From: Bacillota bacterium
Lineage (GTDB): Bacteria > Bacillota > Clostridia > Acetivibrionales > DSM-1351
Reading direction: 5' to 3'
NCBI GenBank assembly: GCA_023397905.1
Contig: JAEWSZ010000134.1
Span: forward strand, 38,075-102,074
DNA length: 64,000 bases
Shown here: positions 35,760-44,125 of the stretch, in pieces
How the letters are laid out: the number at the start of each line of letters is the position of its first letter
Position numbering within the stretch: the stretch's first letter is position 1
Program-made: the position numbers and the translations under genes
Notes under the pieces: generated by a model
Databases searched by the model: none
What the model was told of the DNA's origin: nothing
What the model saw: the letters and a program-made list of their open reading frames with translations, nothing else

Positions 35760-37406
35760 ATGAAAAGAAATGCAAAACTTGTATCGTTTATGCTGGCCGT
35801 TCTTCTGACCATTTCACTGGCCGGATGCGGAGGCGCTCCGTCTGCCGGGCAGTCCGGCGGCAGCTCGTCGTCCGGCGCCAATACGGCGGGTGCTGATGCG
35901 GTTAAGGAATACCCGGAAATAGAAATCTGGGTGGGACAGGTAAGAGATTTCTCCGAAATAACCAAGGTTCAGGAGCAATGGCGTGAAAAGCTGGGCTTTA
36001 ATACCCGTGTAAAAAATGTTACCGGAGATGTGGAAACAGCACTTAATCTGGCACTTGCCAGCGGCGGCTTTAAAGACATGGCCGTAATTGACAAGAACGA
36101 TATTTATAACAATAATATCGTCCGTTCGGGCTCGGTTATGGAGGCAACAGATATTCTGGGCATGAAGGACTATCCCAACATTTCCTCCATACCGGAACCT
36201 TACCTGGCCGTTTCAAAGGATAAGGACGGAAAGTTCTGGTACATACCCACCAACTGGGATGTGGATATCAATGATCCCTGGACGGGATGGACACGCCAGG
36301 CCTTTATGATAAACGGCGCCATACTGAAAGAATTGGGAATATCGGCAGACAGTATAAAAACCATTTCGGATTTTGAAAACTATCTGAAGGAATCCGCAAA
36401 GCTCACTGGCCCCAGCGGAAGTAAATACATCCCCACCACTTACAGCAATCCGGAGACGGTTCTGACGGCATTCGGAGTAAAGACCGGGCGGGCTGCGGGA
36501 GGTGTGGCCTCCGTCGCAAAGGTTGGAAACGGATTTGTTTTCCAATATGACGATCCCAATTATGCGGAAGCCTTCAGATGGCTCAATAAGCTGGTAAGAG
36601 AAGGCCTTATGGATGAAGAGTCGGTCATACAGAAAAGCGACGTGAGAAGGGAAAAGGTTTACTCCGGCAAATACGCCTCTGTCATAGGCTATGAGGATTT
36701 TGTACCCACCAAGCCCGGAGATCCTTACCGTGAATTTTTCCCCATTCCCTTCCCCAAGGCCGAAAATGTTGAAAAGCCCGGCCAGCAGTTTGTTGTAAAT
36801 CCCTACCCAAAGTCATCGGTTTATATAAGCAAAAATACAAAAAACCTTGACGCTATACTGGCCTTCCTCAACTGGTCCCTTGAAAAGCTTCCCGAACGTC
36901 ATTTTGAATTGAGCGAAGGAATCCGGGGAACAAACTGGGATTGGGTATCCGAACCCTATGGCGCATGGACCTTTGATCCCGCCTATGAAGAAGCCAGGAA
37001 CAATCCGGCAACCCGGGCAAATTTACAGCCCGAGCTGTACATGCTGGGAACCATGTCAAAAACCTGGTATCCCTGGTGGACAAAACAGCAGCCGCCGGAG
37101 GCAGGCAACTATATACATGTGAAACATAACGAAGAGATTTTCACTTACGGAACCCATGACAATATCCACTCCTGGGATGCCGTAAAGTCGGAAAAGGGAA
37201 GCCTGTGGGAAAAATATGGGCCTACGGTGGAGCAGATCGTATCTGAATACACGGCAAAACTCATCCTCTCCTCTTCCGACAACCAGTTTGAACAGAATTG
37301 GAAGGAATTCAGAACAAATCTGGAAAGCAAAGGTCACTGGACCGAACTGAAAAATGAGTGGAATTCGCTCTACAAGGCTCAGACCCAGGTCACAGGCGAA
37401 TGGTAA
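35760..37406 (+). CDS. Extracellular sugar-binding lipoprotein
   Basis: 548 residues from ATG at 35760 behind AAGGAGG. A lipoprotein signal peptide ends in SLAGC at about residue 23, followed by a Gly/Ser/Ala-rich linker and a type-1 extracellular solute-binding domain of the LipO/YtcQ type. It is last in the importer operon, followed by a terminator. The bound sugar is unknown; position suggests an arabinose-containing oligosaccharide. Confidence 0.9.
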   Translation: MKRNAKLVSFMLAVLLTISLAGCGGAPSAGQSGGSSSSGANTAGADAVKEYPEIEIWVGQVRDFSEITKVQEQWREKLGFNTRVKNVTGDVETALNLALASGGFKDMAVIDKNDIYNNNIVRSGSVMEATDILGMKDYPNISSIPEPYLAVSKDKDGKFWYIPTNWDVDINDPWTGWTRQAFMINGAILKELGISADSIKTISDFENYLKESAKLTGPSGSKYIPTTYSNPETVLTAFGVKTGRAAGGVASVAKVGNGFVFQYDDPNYAEAFRWLNKLVREGLMDEESVIQKSDVRREKVYSGKYASVIGYEDFVPTKPGDPYREFFPIPFPKAENVEKPGQQFVVNPYPKSSVYISKNTKNLDAILAFLNWSLEKLPERHFELSEGIRGTNWDWVSEPYGAWTFDPAYEEARNNPATRANLQPELYMLGTMSKTWYPWWTKQQPPEAGNYIHVKHNEEIFTYGTHDNIHSWDAVKSEKGSLWEKYGPTVEQIVSEYTAKLILSSSDNQFEQNWKEFRTNLESKGHWTELKNEWNSLYKAQTQVTGEW

Positions 37407-37488
37407 AAACCTTTGCCGAGATGGGTTTTGCAGCGGCTGAAATCTCTTACAAACAGCAATTATTATTTTTATCATAACATTAAAAACC

Positions 37489-37512
37489 GGCCCGGCAGCA
37501 ATTTGCCGGGCC
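37489..37512 (+). terminator. Terminator of the sugar importer operon
   Basis: GGCCCGGCA (37489-37497) pairs perfectly with TGCCGGGCC (37504-37512). The T run after it is poor, so it may act for both strands. Confidence 0.6.
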
Positions 37513-37594
37513 ATCTATATAAAATTATGAGACAGCGGCGTCAATAAAACCATTATCTTATTTTAGACTCCGATCAGTCCAATATCCTATTTTT

Positions 37595-37981
37595 TCAGAC
37601 CCTGATCAGTCCAAAACCCGGCATTTCAGACGACAACCGGTTATTAACAAAATATTCTCCGTATATATAACTCCAGATGTCTTTGCCAGACACTATTGAA
37701 AAGTCCACACTGTCTATGGCGGTCCCGAAGGAATTATCAAATCTGCAATCCTTATGGCTGTCGAAGGTATATATCTTTGAATACAGCTCCCTGCCTTCAA
37801 CCATCACTCTTGTCCCGCTTCCGAGCAAATCGTCGTGCAGCATGGCGGCCATTATTTTCTTGCGGGAATTTATACTTAAGGAGCCGTACATGGCCTGAGT
37901 ATCTTCAGTCTTTACCAGATCCATAACAATCAGATAATTCAACACATCAGTTTTTTTCAATGTTTCAGCTTCCATCAACAT
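37595..37981 (-). CDS. Unknown protein at the end of the anf cluster
   Basis: About 128 residues from ATG at 37981, behind AGAGGAG. I do not recognise a family. It starts with MLMEAETLKKTDVLNYLIVM, has no Cys pairs, signal peptide or membrane segment and contains a mixed hydrophilic body (LHDDLLGSGTRVMVEGREL). It is the last minus-strand gene of the nitrogenase cluster, 58 bp after the NifX-like gene, so it is likely co-transcribed and could be an accessory factor for the nitrogenase. Confidence 0.55.
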   Translation of the reverse strand: MLMEAETLKKTDVLNYLIVMDLVKTEDTQAMYGSLSINSRKKIMAAMLHDDLLGSGTRVMVEGRELYSKIYTFDSHKDCRFDNSFGTAIDSVDFSIVSGKDIWSYIYGEYFVNNRLSSEMPGFGLIRV

Positions 37982-38039
37982 AAACTCCAACTCCTCTCCG
38001 GGTCAGATACCATTCTCAACAATTACCTGCGAAGCCGCC

Positions 38040-38393
38040 TTATTTTTTCACACTGTGCAATAGGTCCAGCAATCCATCTTCCACACTTTCACAGGATTCA
38101 ACTACTAAAAGCCCCTTGTCCGAAAGCCTTTTATGGGCATGATAGCCTATTCTCATAGTCAGCACCGCGTCACAATCCTCAATTGCCTTCAATGCCGCTT
38201 CCTTTCTGGACTCAGGATCGTCACATTCGGAATCTGTGCAGTATTTCTCCACTTTCCTTGACTCCACATATTCAGAACCCATACTGCCAACGTCATATAT
38301 GTGGAATTCCTCCGCATGGCCGAAATGAAGATCCACAAGCCTCCGGTATTTGGATGTTACGGCCACCCGGTACTTTTTCAACAATGTTTCCAT
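38040..38393 (-). CDS. NifX/NafY-like cofactor-binding protein
   Basis: 117 residues from ATG at 38393 (the frame is open to 38465, but homology begins at METLLKKYRVAVTSKYRRLV). The family is the dinitrogenase iron-molybdenum cofactor-binding fold; LHFGHAEEFHIYDVG has the conserved His. Proteins of this type carry NifB-co or the finished cofactor, and in many organisms the domain is fused to the C-terminus of NifB. Here it is encoded separately, 52 bp after nifB and in another frame. Confidence 0.8.
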   Translation of the reverse strand: METLLKKYRVAVTSKYRRLVDLHFGHAEEFHIYDVGSMGSEYVESRKVEKYCTDSECDDPESRKEAALKAIEDCDAVLTMRIGYHAHKRLSDKGLLVVESCESVEDGLLDLLHSVKK

Positions 38394-38445
38394 TTCCGTC
38401 CCACCTGCCTTTTCCTGCGGTGCTTTCAGCCGGCAGTAATTGACT

Positions 38446-39321
38446 TTACAGAGTCCCCACCGCATCCGCCCTGCATTGCCTGCAATGGTGCATTTGCCTT
38501 ACCACTCGCCCGCATTTGCCGCGCAGCGCCGCAATATCCCCTGCGTCAGTCCTTGGAAGATTTTCAAATACACTTCCCCTGACCGGGATAAATGGCATTA
38601 TATTAACAATATAGCATCCCAGATTCTTGACCGTTCTTGCTATTTCAGGTATATGAGAATCATTTATCCCTTTGAGAGCCACTATATTGACCTTGCAGAC
38701 TATACCCTTTTCCGTCAGTTTTTTCAACCCGTCAAGCTGGTTTCTGATCAGCAGCGCCCCGGCCATCTCCCCCGTGTACTCAATGCCTCCATATCTCACA
38801 TACCTGTATATTTTCGCGGAAATCTCAGGATCAACGGCATTTATTGTGACCGTAACATGGCTGACCTCCAGTTCATCTATCTCATCCGCATAGTCTGACA
38901 GCATTAAACCGTTTGTGGACAGACAGAAAGTGATATCCTTATCATATTCTTTAATAAGCCCCAGTGTGGCTTATGTACATTCAAAATCGCAGAGCGCGTC
39001 TCCGGGCCCTGCTATTCCAACCACCGACAGATTGGGCATCTCCTTTTTAACCTGGATATATTTTGCCAGAGCTTCTTCCGGACTCATTACACTGGCCGTC
39101 ACACCCGGCCTGCTCTCGTTGACACAGTCAAACTTCCTCACACAATAATTACACTGTATGTTGCATCCTGGTGCGACCGGCAGATGTATCCTTGCATTCT
39201 CGTGGTTGCAGCCGTTATAGCATGGATGCGATCTGGTTTTTTCCTTCAATTTTGAATTCAAGAAGACAAAATCCGATAACTGTTTGTCTTCTCTGAGGTC
39301 TGCCAATAATTCCGTCTTCAT
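38446..39321 (-). pseudogene. nifB: nifB interrupted by an in-frame TAA
   Basis: The frame from ATG at 39321 to the stop at 38446 encodes one NifB (about 291 codons), with a single TAA at 38971-38973 after residue 116. Before it are the radical-SAM cluster motif CNIQCNYC (in PVAPGCNIQCNYCVRKFDC) and VVGIAGPGDALCDFE; after it, in the same frame, are ATLGLIKEYDKDITFCLSTN and the C-terminal HCRQCRADAVG. No base is gained or lost, so one substitution explains the break. NifB makes NifB-co, the precursor of every nitrogenase cofactor. If the stop is real, the gene is inactive unless read through or replaced by another copy. A sequencing error is possible. Confidence 0.75.
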
Positions 39322-39324
39322 TCA

Positions 39325-39945
39325 CTATTCCCCCAATTTTACCTTGGACGGGTATATCTTAACCTTCAGGCAACTTTTATACTTTTCAACGGAAAGCTTG
39401 ATATTCAATTCCGTCTGCTCATTCTCCAGCCATTTAGGCACATGGTCGCATATGATTTCAAGCGAGCCGAACTTTCTTTTCTTTATAAAAGGCAGCAGAA
39501 TCTGTTTTGAATTATAAGAGGTATTTCCCTTCATGACTTCCCGGAGATCGGTATGAAAAAAACCCGGCCGGAGTTCAAATATTGCATTATGCTCCATTGG
39601 TACTTCACTGCCGGTCCTCTGGTGCTTAACACATTCACTGAGCTCTTCTAAAAATGTTTCGGGAGCTCCGCTAATCTCAAGCATTGATATCTGCTTCTCT
39701 TCAAAAGCTATATAATGAATTCACCTGAAAAGGTTTACTACAATCAGCTAAAAATTTCCAAGCCAGCTGCATATCTCTCTGACCCTGCTGTGCAGGGCCG
39801 GGGAATCCGTAATATTATCCGTGAGGTATTCCAGATATCGCACTATAGCCCATTCACAATTTATCTTTGCATATACCCGGATTGTACCGTTCTTTTCAAA
39901 ACCTGATGTACTGCCCTCTGAATTGACCAATACAGCTATTTCCAT
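39325..39945 (-). pseudogene. anfO: anfO interrupted by in-frame TAG and TGA
   Basis: Reading from ATG at 39945, MEIAVLVNSEGSTSGFEKNG and CSWLGNF match the N-terminus of AnfO, a protein found only beside Fe-only nitrogenase genes. The frame then meets TAG (39748-39750) and, nine codons on, TGA (39721-39723). It continues in the same frame with IHYIAFEEKQISMLEISGAP, ETFLEELSECV and ends at 39325. Both halves fit AnfO in order and spacing, so two point mutations, not a frameshift, break it. The stop at 39325 is 1 bp before the nifB start region. Function of AnfO is poorly known; it is needed for full Fe-only nitrogenase activity in some bacteria. Confidence 0.75.
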
Positions 39946-39987
39946 AAATACCTCCGTGATCAGTTTTTAATACTTATTGCCACGTCC

Positions 39988-40974
39988 CTACATGCATGAT
40001 GCCCCACAGCCTGAACAATCACTGCCGGGGCTGCATTTTTTCTCCATATAGCTTCCATCGTGAAGAAACATAAATTTCCAGTCATTTATAGGCAAGGTCA
40101 GTTTTTCAGCCGCATTGTCAAGGGTTACATTTTCGCCTTTAAATGAGATAATAACAGGGACCTTTACCATTTCTCCGCTTACCATATCCAGCCTTAACTG
40201 CTGATATATGAGCTTTCTGCCGGAAGCGGATATCCTGTTGGCGACAATATCACTGTTTGTGCTGACCGACTTCAGTTTTCCATCCGGATACAGCCTGACA
40301 GAATTAAAATCGGCATCCATTCCAAGGGCGTGCTGATCAAAAGCAATAATAGTTCCAATGCTGCTGTCAACGGAAATGGGAACAGCGGGCTCAAAGGATT
40401 CCAACGCTCCGTTTTCATATAATCTGAACCCTATCCTGACCGGATAAATCCCTATGGGGCTGTTTATCTCAATCCGTTTTTTCGGCCACAGGATCAAGCT
40501 TTTCAGACTGCCGCTGTTGTGGAACCTCAGACCGATTATTTTTGTTTTGAATGAGGCAAAAGGAAAATCAAAATCCAACTCGTCCAGAAGCTGTTCTTCA
40601 TCCTCCTCCGACCACCCGAAACCAATCTGGCCATTAAGCGGAAACAGGCTGTCTATGGAACCATCTTCATAGAAGGTAATCAATTCGGCTTTTATGATCC
40701 CCGCTGAAGTTGAAATTTCCGCCGGTTCTTCCAAAGCTATGCTTTTTACATTTCCATTTTCGTAAAAAGTCACCGCTTTGGTATCCTTTTTTCTTTCGTC
40801 CGGCTTTTTATATCTGGGGATAAAATTCTGTCCCCCCACAATAATTTCATTGTATTCCTCCAGCCTGCAATCCTTTATCTTCCCCGAAGAGTAGCTGGTA
40901 CAACTCACAATCCCTTTCAAATTATATCTTTCGGCTGCAATCACAGAATCAGCTCCTTTCCGCTCAAAATCCAT
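39988..40974 (-). CDS. Repeat protein with Cys-rich C-terminal tail, anf-linked
   Basis: 328 residues from ATG at 40974. It contains five or more copies of a beta-hairpin-like unit of the MORN/YwqK type (VTFYENGNVKSIALEE, ITFYEDGSIDSLFPLNG, LRFHNSGSLKSLILWP, FRLYENGALESFEPAVP, VRLYPDGKLKSVSTN). The last 20 residues hold C-x5-C-x2-C-x3-C (CSPGSDCSGCGASC), which looks like a metal or Fe-S site. The gene lies inside the nitrogenase cluster between the PPOX gene and anfO. I know no assigned function; a scaffold or metal-handling role in cofactor supply is only a guess. Confidence 0.7.
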   Translation of the reverse strand: MDFERKGADSVIAAERYNLKGIVSCTSYSSGKIKDCRLEEYNEIIVGGQNFIPRYKKPDERKKDTKAVTFYENGNVKSIALEEPAEISTSAGIIKAELITFYEDGSIDSLFPLNGQIGFGWSEEDEEQLLDELDFDFPFASFKTKIIGLRFHNSGSLKSLILWPKKRIEINSPIGIYPVRIGFRLYENGALESFEPAVPISVDSSIGTIIAFDQHALGMDADFNSVRLYPDGKLKSVSTNSDIVANRISASGRKLIYQQLRLDMVSGEMVKVPVIISFKGENVTLDNAAEKLTLPINDWKFMFLHDGSYMEKKCSPGSDCSGCGASCM

Positions 40975-40988
40975 ATCCTGCCGGGGTT

Positions 40989-41540
40989 TCAGTCACCCTT
41001 TAAGGGATGGCTGAATAAATCCTCTTTCAACGCCACATTCTCTTTTGCTGTTTTTTCCAGAGGTATGATCTTGTATACGGCAACTGCCTTATTATCATGG
41101 GATGAGCGGTATTTCTCCGCAAGCTCCGGGGATATTTTGCTTTTATAAAAGCCTGGCATAAATTTTTCTACGATAGCCTGTAAGACCTCAGCGCTCTCTC
41201 TGAAATCCGATACCCTCTCGGCACGTCCGAACAGCATGACACTTCTGTAGGAAGTATCGGCATGACAGGGTACTTGGTCCTTCACCGTTCCAAATTCTTC
41301 ATATACCGTAAAGCTTACCTCCGGATATTCATCAAGCAGCCGTACCTTTTTGCCCGAGCCGAGTCCGTGAAAATATACGGCTCCGTTTTTCCAAATATAG
41401 TTTACGGGAACACAGTATGGATATTTGTCTCCCGATATACCTATTACACCGGTTCTGGTGCCGGTAAGAAATTCATCTATTACTTCAGTGTCAGTACATA
41501 CTCTCTGTTTATACCTGATCGGCTCCATATCATATATCAC
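40989..41540 (-). CDS. PPOX-fold flavin- or heme-binding protein
   Basis: 183 residues from ATG at 41540. It resembles the pyridoxamine 5'-phosphate-oxidase-like split-barrel family (NimA-like): GVIGISGDKYPYCVPVNYIW, YFHGLGSGKKVRLL and YRSVMLFGRAERV are the usual strands. Such proteins bind FMN, F420 or heme. It is 6 bp after the amidotransferase gene and 14 bp before the repeat protein, so it is part of the nitrogenase operon; a redox or oxygen-protection role is plausible but not shown. Confidence 0.75.
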   Translation of the reverse strand: MIYDMEPIRYKQRVCTDTEVIDEFLTGTRTGVIGISGDKYPYCVPVNYIWKNGAVYFHGLGSGKKVRLLDEYPEVSFTVYEEFGTVKDQVPCHADTSYRSVMLFGRAERVSDFRESAEVLQAIVEKFMPGFYKSKISPELAEKYRSSHDNKAVAVYKIIPLEKTAKENVALKEDLFSHPLKGD

Positions 41541-41546
41541 CCCACT

Positions 41547-42236
41547 TTATAAAAGTTTTGTCAAAAACAAGTCCATCCATTGATTGTTTTGTTCCATATT
41601 ACTGATACCAGCCCTTATTTCCTCAGCGCTCTGCACATATGGCCCGGGTGTCATTTCATCTGCGCAGTTCACTATTAATTCATCAATAATTTCCGCTGTG
41701 CTTTCCAGATGAAATTGAAATCCGAATACCCTGTCTCCATACGCAAACGCCTGATTCCCGCAAGCTTCACCACCAGCCAGCAATACGGTGCTTTCAGGCA
41801 AGTCTGTAAATGTGTCCCCATGCCACTGAAAGACCACCGGATTTTCAGGCAGGAAGGAAAATTGGGGCATTGCCAGCGCCTGCTCTGTGAATCTCACAGG
41901 ATACCAGCCGATTTCCTTATGCTCATTTTGTATTACCCTTCCGCCTATAACATCCGCGATCAGCTGTCCCCCAAGGCAAATGCCTATAACTACCTTTTTG
42001 CATTCTATTGCCGATCTGATAAACTCTTTTTCCCTTATAAGCCACGGATATTTGCTTTCCTCATATATATTCATAGGACCGCCCATGACAATCAGCCAGT
42101 CATATTCCTCCTGTGACGGCAGCGGTTCATTTTCATAAAGCCTGGTGCAGGTTACCCGGTATTGCCTCTGCTCCGCCCATGACAGTATTACGCCGGGATT
42201 TTCAAAGCATACATGCTGCAGATAATGTATCCTCAT
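41547..42236 (-). CDS. Class I glutamine amidotransferase-like protein
   Basis: 229 residues from ATG at 42236 (GGAGAAAG upstream; an in-frame ATG at 42248 overlaps this site). The triad is complete: Cys in VVIGICLGGQLIADVIG (about residue 87), His and Glu in VFGFQFHLES. This is the GuaA/GMP-synthase-like stand-alone type, which hydrolyses glutamine or related amides. Its place directly after anfK suggests a link to handling fixed nitrogen, but the substrate is unknown. Confidence 0.8.
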   Translation of the reverse strand: MRIHYLQHVCFENPGVILSWAEQRQYRVTCTRLYENEPLPSQEEYDWLIVMGGPMNIYEESKYPWLIREKEFIRSAIECKKVVIGICLGGQLIADVIGGRVIQNEHKEIGWYPVRFTEQALAMPQFSFLPENPVVFQWHGDTFTDLPESTVLLAGGEACGNQAFAYGDRVFGFQFHLESTAEIIDELIVNCADEMTPGPYVQSAEEIRAGISNMEQNNQWMDLFLTKLL

Positions 42237-42354
42237 AGCTTTCTCCATTCTTTATACAATCAGGCTGTCTTCGCCTCTTATATTGTCTTGCCTGAAAGCC
42301 TTATCAAGTTCACCTTGCTCTGCCGTCCAACTTGCGGACTTCCCTGCGGGATAA

Positions 42355-43743
42355 TTACCACATATTCAGAACAGGTTCACGGTTACGGTTATACTCCATA
42401 TCTGCAAACCAGGTATTGGCGATCTCTTCAGCCAGAAGCATGGCTCCGCGGTATCCCACCACCGGATGGCGGTACTTGCCGGCCCTGTCATATACAGGGA
42501 AGCCCACTCTGACCATTGGTATGTTGCAGTCGATGGAAATGAACCGCCCCTTGGAATGCCCCATGATCAAATCAAGCTCCAGGCCTTCATTTTTAATGCG
42601 GTTCTCAAGTTCCCATAAATCCGCATTCATAATTACTTCCATCTTATAGTCCAGCTTCTCCTGGAATTCTTTAATGCGGGGATCATTCTTATACTTTGAA
42701 TTATCGTCGCCTAAAAGCAAAAGAACCGGTTTCATTTCCATGTCCAGACAAAATTGTGCCAGACTGATTACAAGATCAGGGCTGCCGTATATTGCAACCT
42801 TCTTATCCGCCAGAAACATATGGGTAACATCCGTAATTGCGTCAAGGGCAATGCCCCTCTCTCTCACCAGCGACTCCGGGATGGGTTTTCCCGTCACATC
42901 ACTCAGTTTTTTAAGAAAAGCATCGGTATTGCGGATACCGATGGGCGTGGGTCCGATAATAGCCGGAACCTCAAATTCCTCTTCCAGGTATTCCGCCGCC
43001 TTGCCTCCCTCATACCGGTTCAGGGCAAAGGTAGCTTTGGCATTTGCAGTATCCCTCAGATCCTCAACGGTGGTATCTCCATGGGATACATGGTTTCCCT
43101 CCGGCATCAGCGGAGAGTCAAAGGCTTCTATTTCAAATAAAACATTTGCATCTATCTCCATTACCGACAGCAGGTGCTTCAATTCTGTCACGTCTCCGGG
43201 ATTTACCCAGCCCGTAATCAGGTTGATTTTATCCGAAGGCGCGCCCTTCTTTGCAAAATAGGACACAAAATCTCTGACAGCTATATCATAGCCGCTGATC
43301 ATGCTCCCCACAAAGCTTGGGGAGTGGATCGGGATCAGGTGTACCTCCCGCCCTGCAAATTTTTCCTTGAGCAAAGTGCCGTTCAGTTTTCTTACAACTC
43401 CATCAATGTCGTCGCCTATAACCTCGGTGGAACAGGTTGATATAATGGGCACTACCCTGACATGGGGATATCTCATAAGCAGTACGTCCACCGCCTCTTC
43501 CACGCGGTTCAGTGCACCGAATACCGCCCCGTCTTCGTGAAGAGAGGAGGAGGCCAGTTCAAAGCTCTCTTTATAGTGCTGGGAAAACAGCAGCCGCACA
43601 AACATTACGCACCCCTGTCCGCCGTGTACAATTCCGATACAGTCCTTGATCCCAATGCTGGCAAACTGAACACCGGCAGGCTGACAGGTAAATATGGGAT
43701 TAATTACACCTGCACGTTCTTTATCTTTTATATCACAGTTCAT
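42355..43743 (-). CDS. anfK: Fe-only nitrogenase beta subunit
   Basis: 462 residues from ATG at 43743 (GAGGAGGTAACT), the same length as known AnfK. The P-cluster Cys ligands are in FTCQPAGVQFASIGIKDCIG, HGGQGCVMFVR and ISTCSTEVIGDDIDG. It lacks the extended N-terminus of the Mo-type NifK and fits the AnfK/VnfK type; the companion anfG gene and AnfD features argue for Fe-only. It binds AnfD and AnfG to form dinitrogenase. Confidence 0.95.
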   Translation of the reverse strand: MNCDIKDKERAGVINPIFTCQPAGVQFASIGIKDCIGIVHGGQGCVMFVRLLFSQHYKESFELASSSLHEDGAVFGALNRVEEAVDVLLMRYPHVRVVPIISTCSTEVIGDDIDGVVRKLNGTLLKEKFAGREVHLIPIHSPSFVGSMISGYDIAVRDFVSYFAKKGAPSDKINLITGWVNPGDVTELKHLLSVMEIDANVLFEIEAFDSPLMPEGNHVSHGDTTVEDLRDTANAKATFALNRYEGGKAAEYLEEEFEVPAIIGPTPIGIRNTDAFLKKLSDVTGKPIPESLVRERGIALDAITDVTHMFLADKKVAIYGSPDLVISLAQFCLDMEMKPVLLLLGDDNSKYKNDPRIKEFQEKLDYKMEVIMNADLWELENRIKNEGLELDLIMGHSKGRFISIDCNIPMVRVGFPVYDRAGKYRHPVVGYRGAMLLAEEIANTWFADMEYNRNREPVLNMW

Positions 43744-43756
43744 AGTTACCTCCTCA

Positions 43757-44110
43757 TTAATAAAGCGGGTCAGTCAATTCCTTGTTCAGGGAGCCGGATA
43801 TCAACAGAAAGTCAAGCCGCTCTTTCAGGCCCTGCATAATCTCCTGCAAGTCAGCCTTGTTGATTTCTGATACCCATGGAAATCTTTTTTTGTAGCTCTC
43901 CGCCAGGTATGCCGCATCCACATAGTAACACCGCTGCTCCGGAGTATCATTTTCCACCGCTTCATCACACAACAGCTGCTTGGTCTTCTGAATGATATTT
44001 GCATTTTGCCGTTCTCTGTCCCATGCCCGGGAATGAAACTGCCATAGACATTTCTTCATAATAAAATCAAGCAATTGCTCAACTCTTTCTTCAAATAATG
44101 CTTCATCCAA
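43757..44110 (-). CDS. anfG: Fe-only nitrogenase delta subunit
   Basis: 117 residues starting at TTG 44110, which has GGAGGTG 9 nt upstream; no in-frame ATG fits, and an ATG two bases on is out of frame. VEQLLDFIMKKCLWQFHSRA and LLCDEAVENDTPEQRCYYVD are recognisable AnfG/VnfG features. The delta subunit occurs only in the V and Fe-only enzymes and is not found with Mo nitrogenase. It lies between anfD and anfK, the standard order. The TTG start may keep its expression moderate. Confidence 0.93.
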   Translation of the reverse strand: MDEALFEERVEQLLDFIMKKCLWQFHSRAWDRERQNANIIQKTKQLLCDEAVENDTPEQRCYYVDAAYLAESYKKRFPWVSEINKADLQEIMQGLKERLDFLLISGSLNKELTDPLY

Positions 44111-44125
44111 ATCCGTTCACCTCCA

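Noticed and set aside
39721..39750. Programmed pyrrolysine or selenocysteine insertion in anfO
   Set aside because: TAG and TGA both occur in one gene and TAA breaks the next gene; no single recoding system covers all three, and no insertion element is evident.
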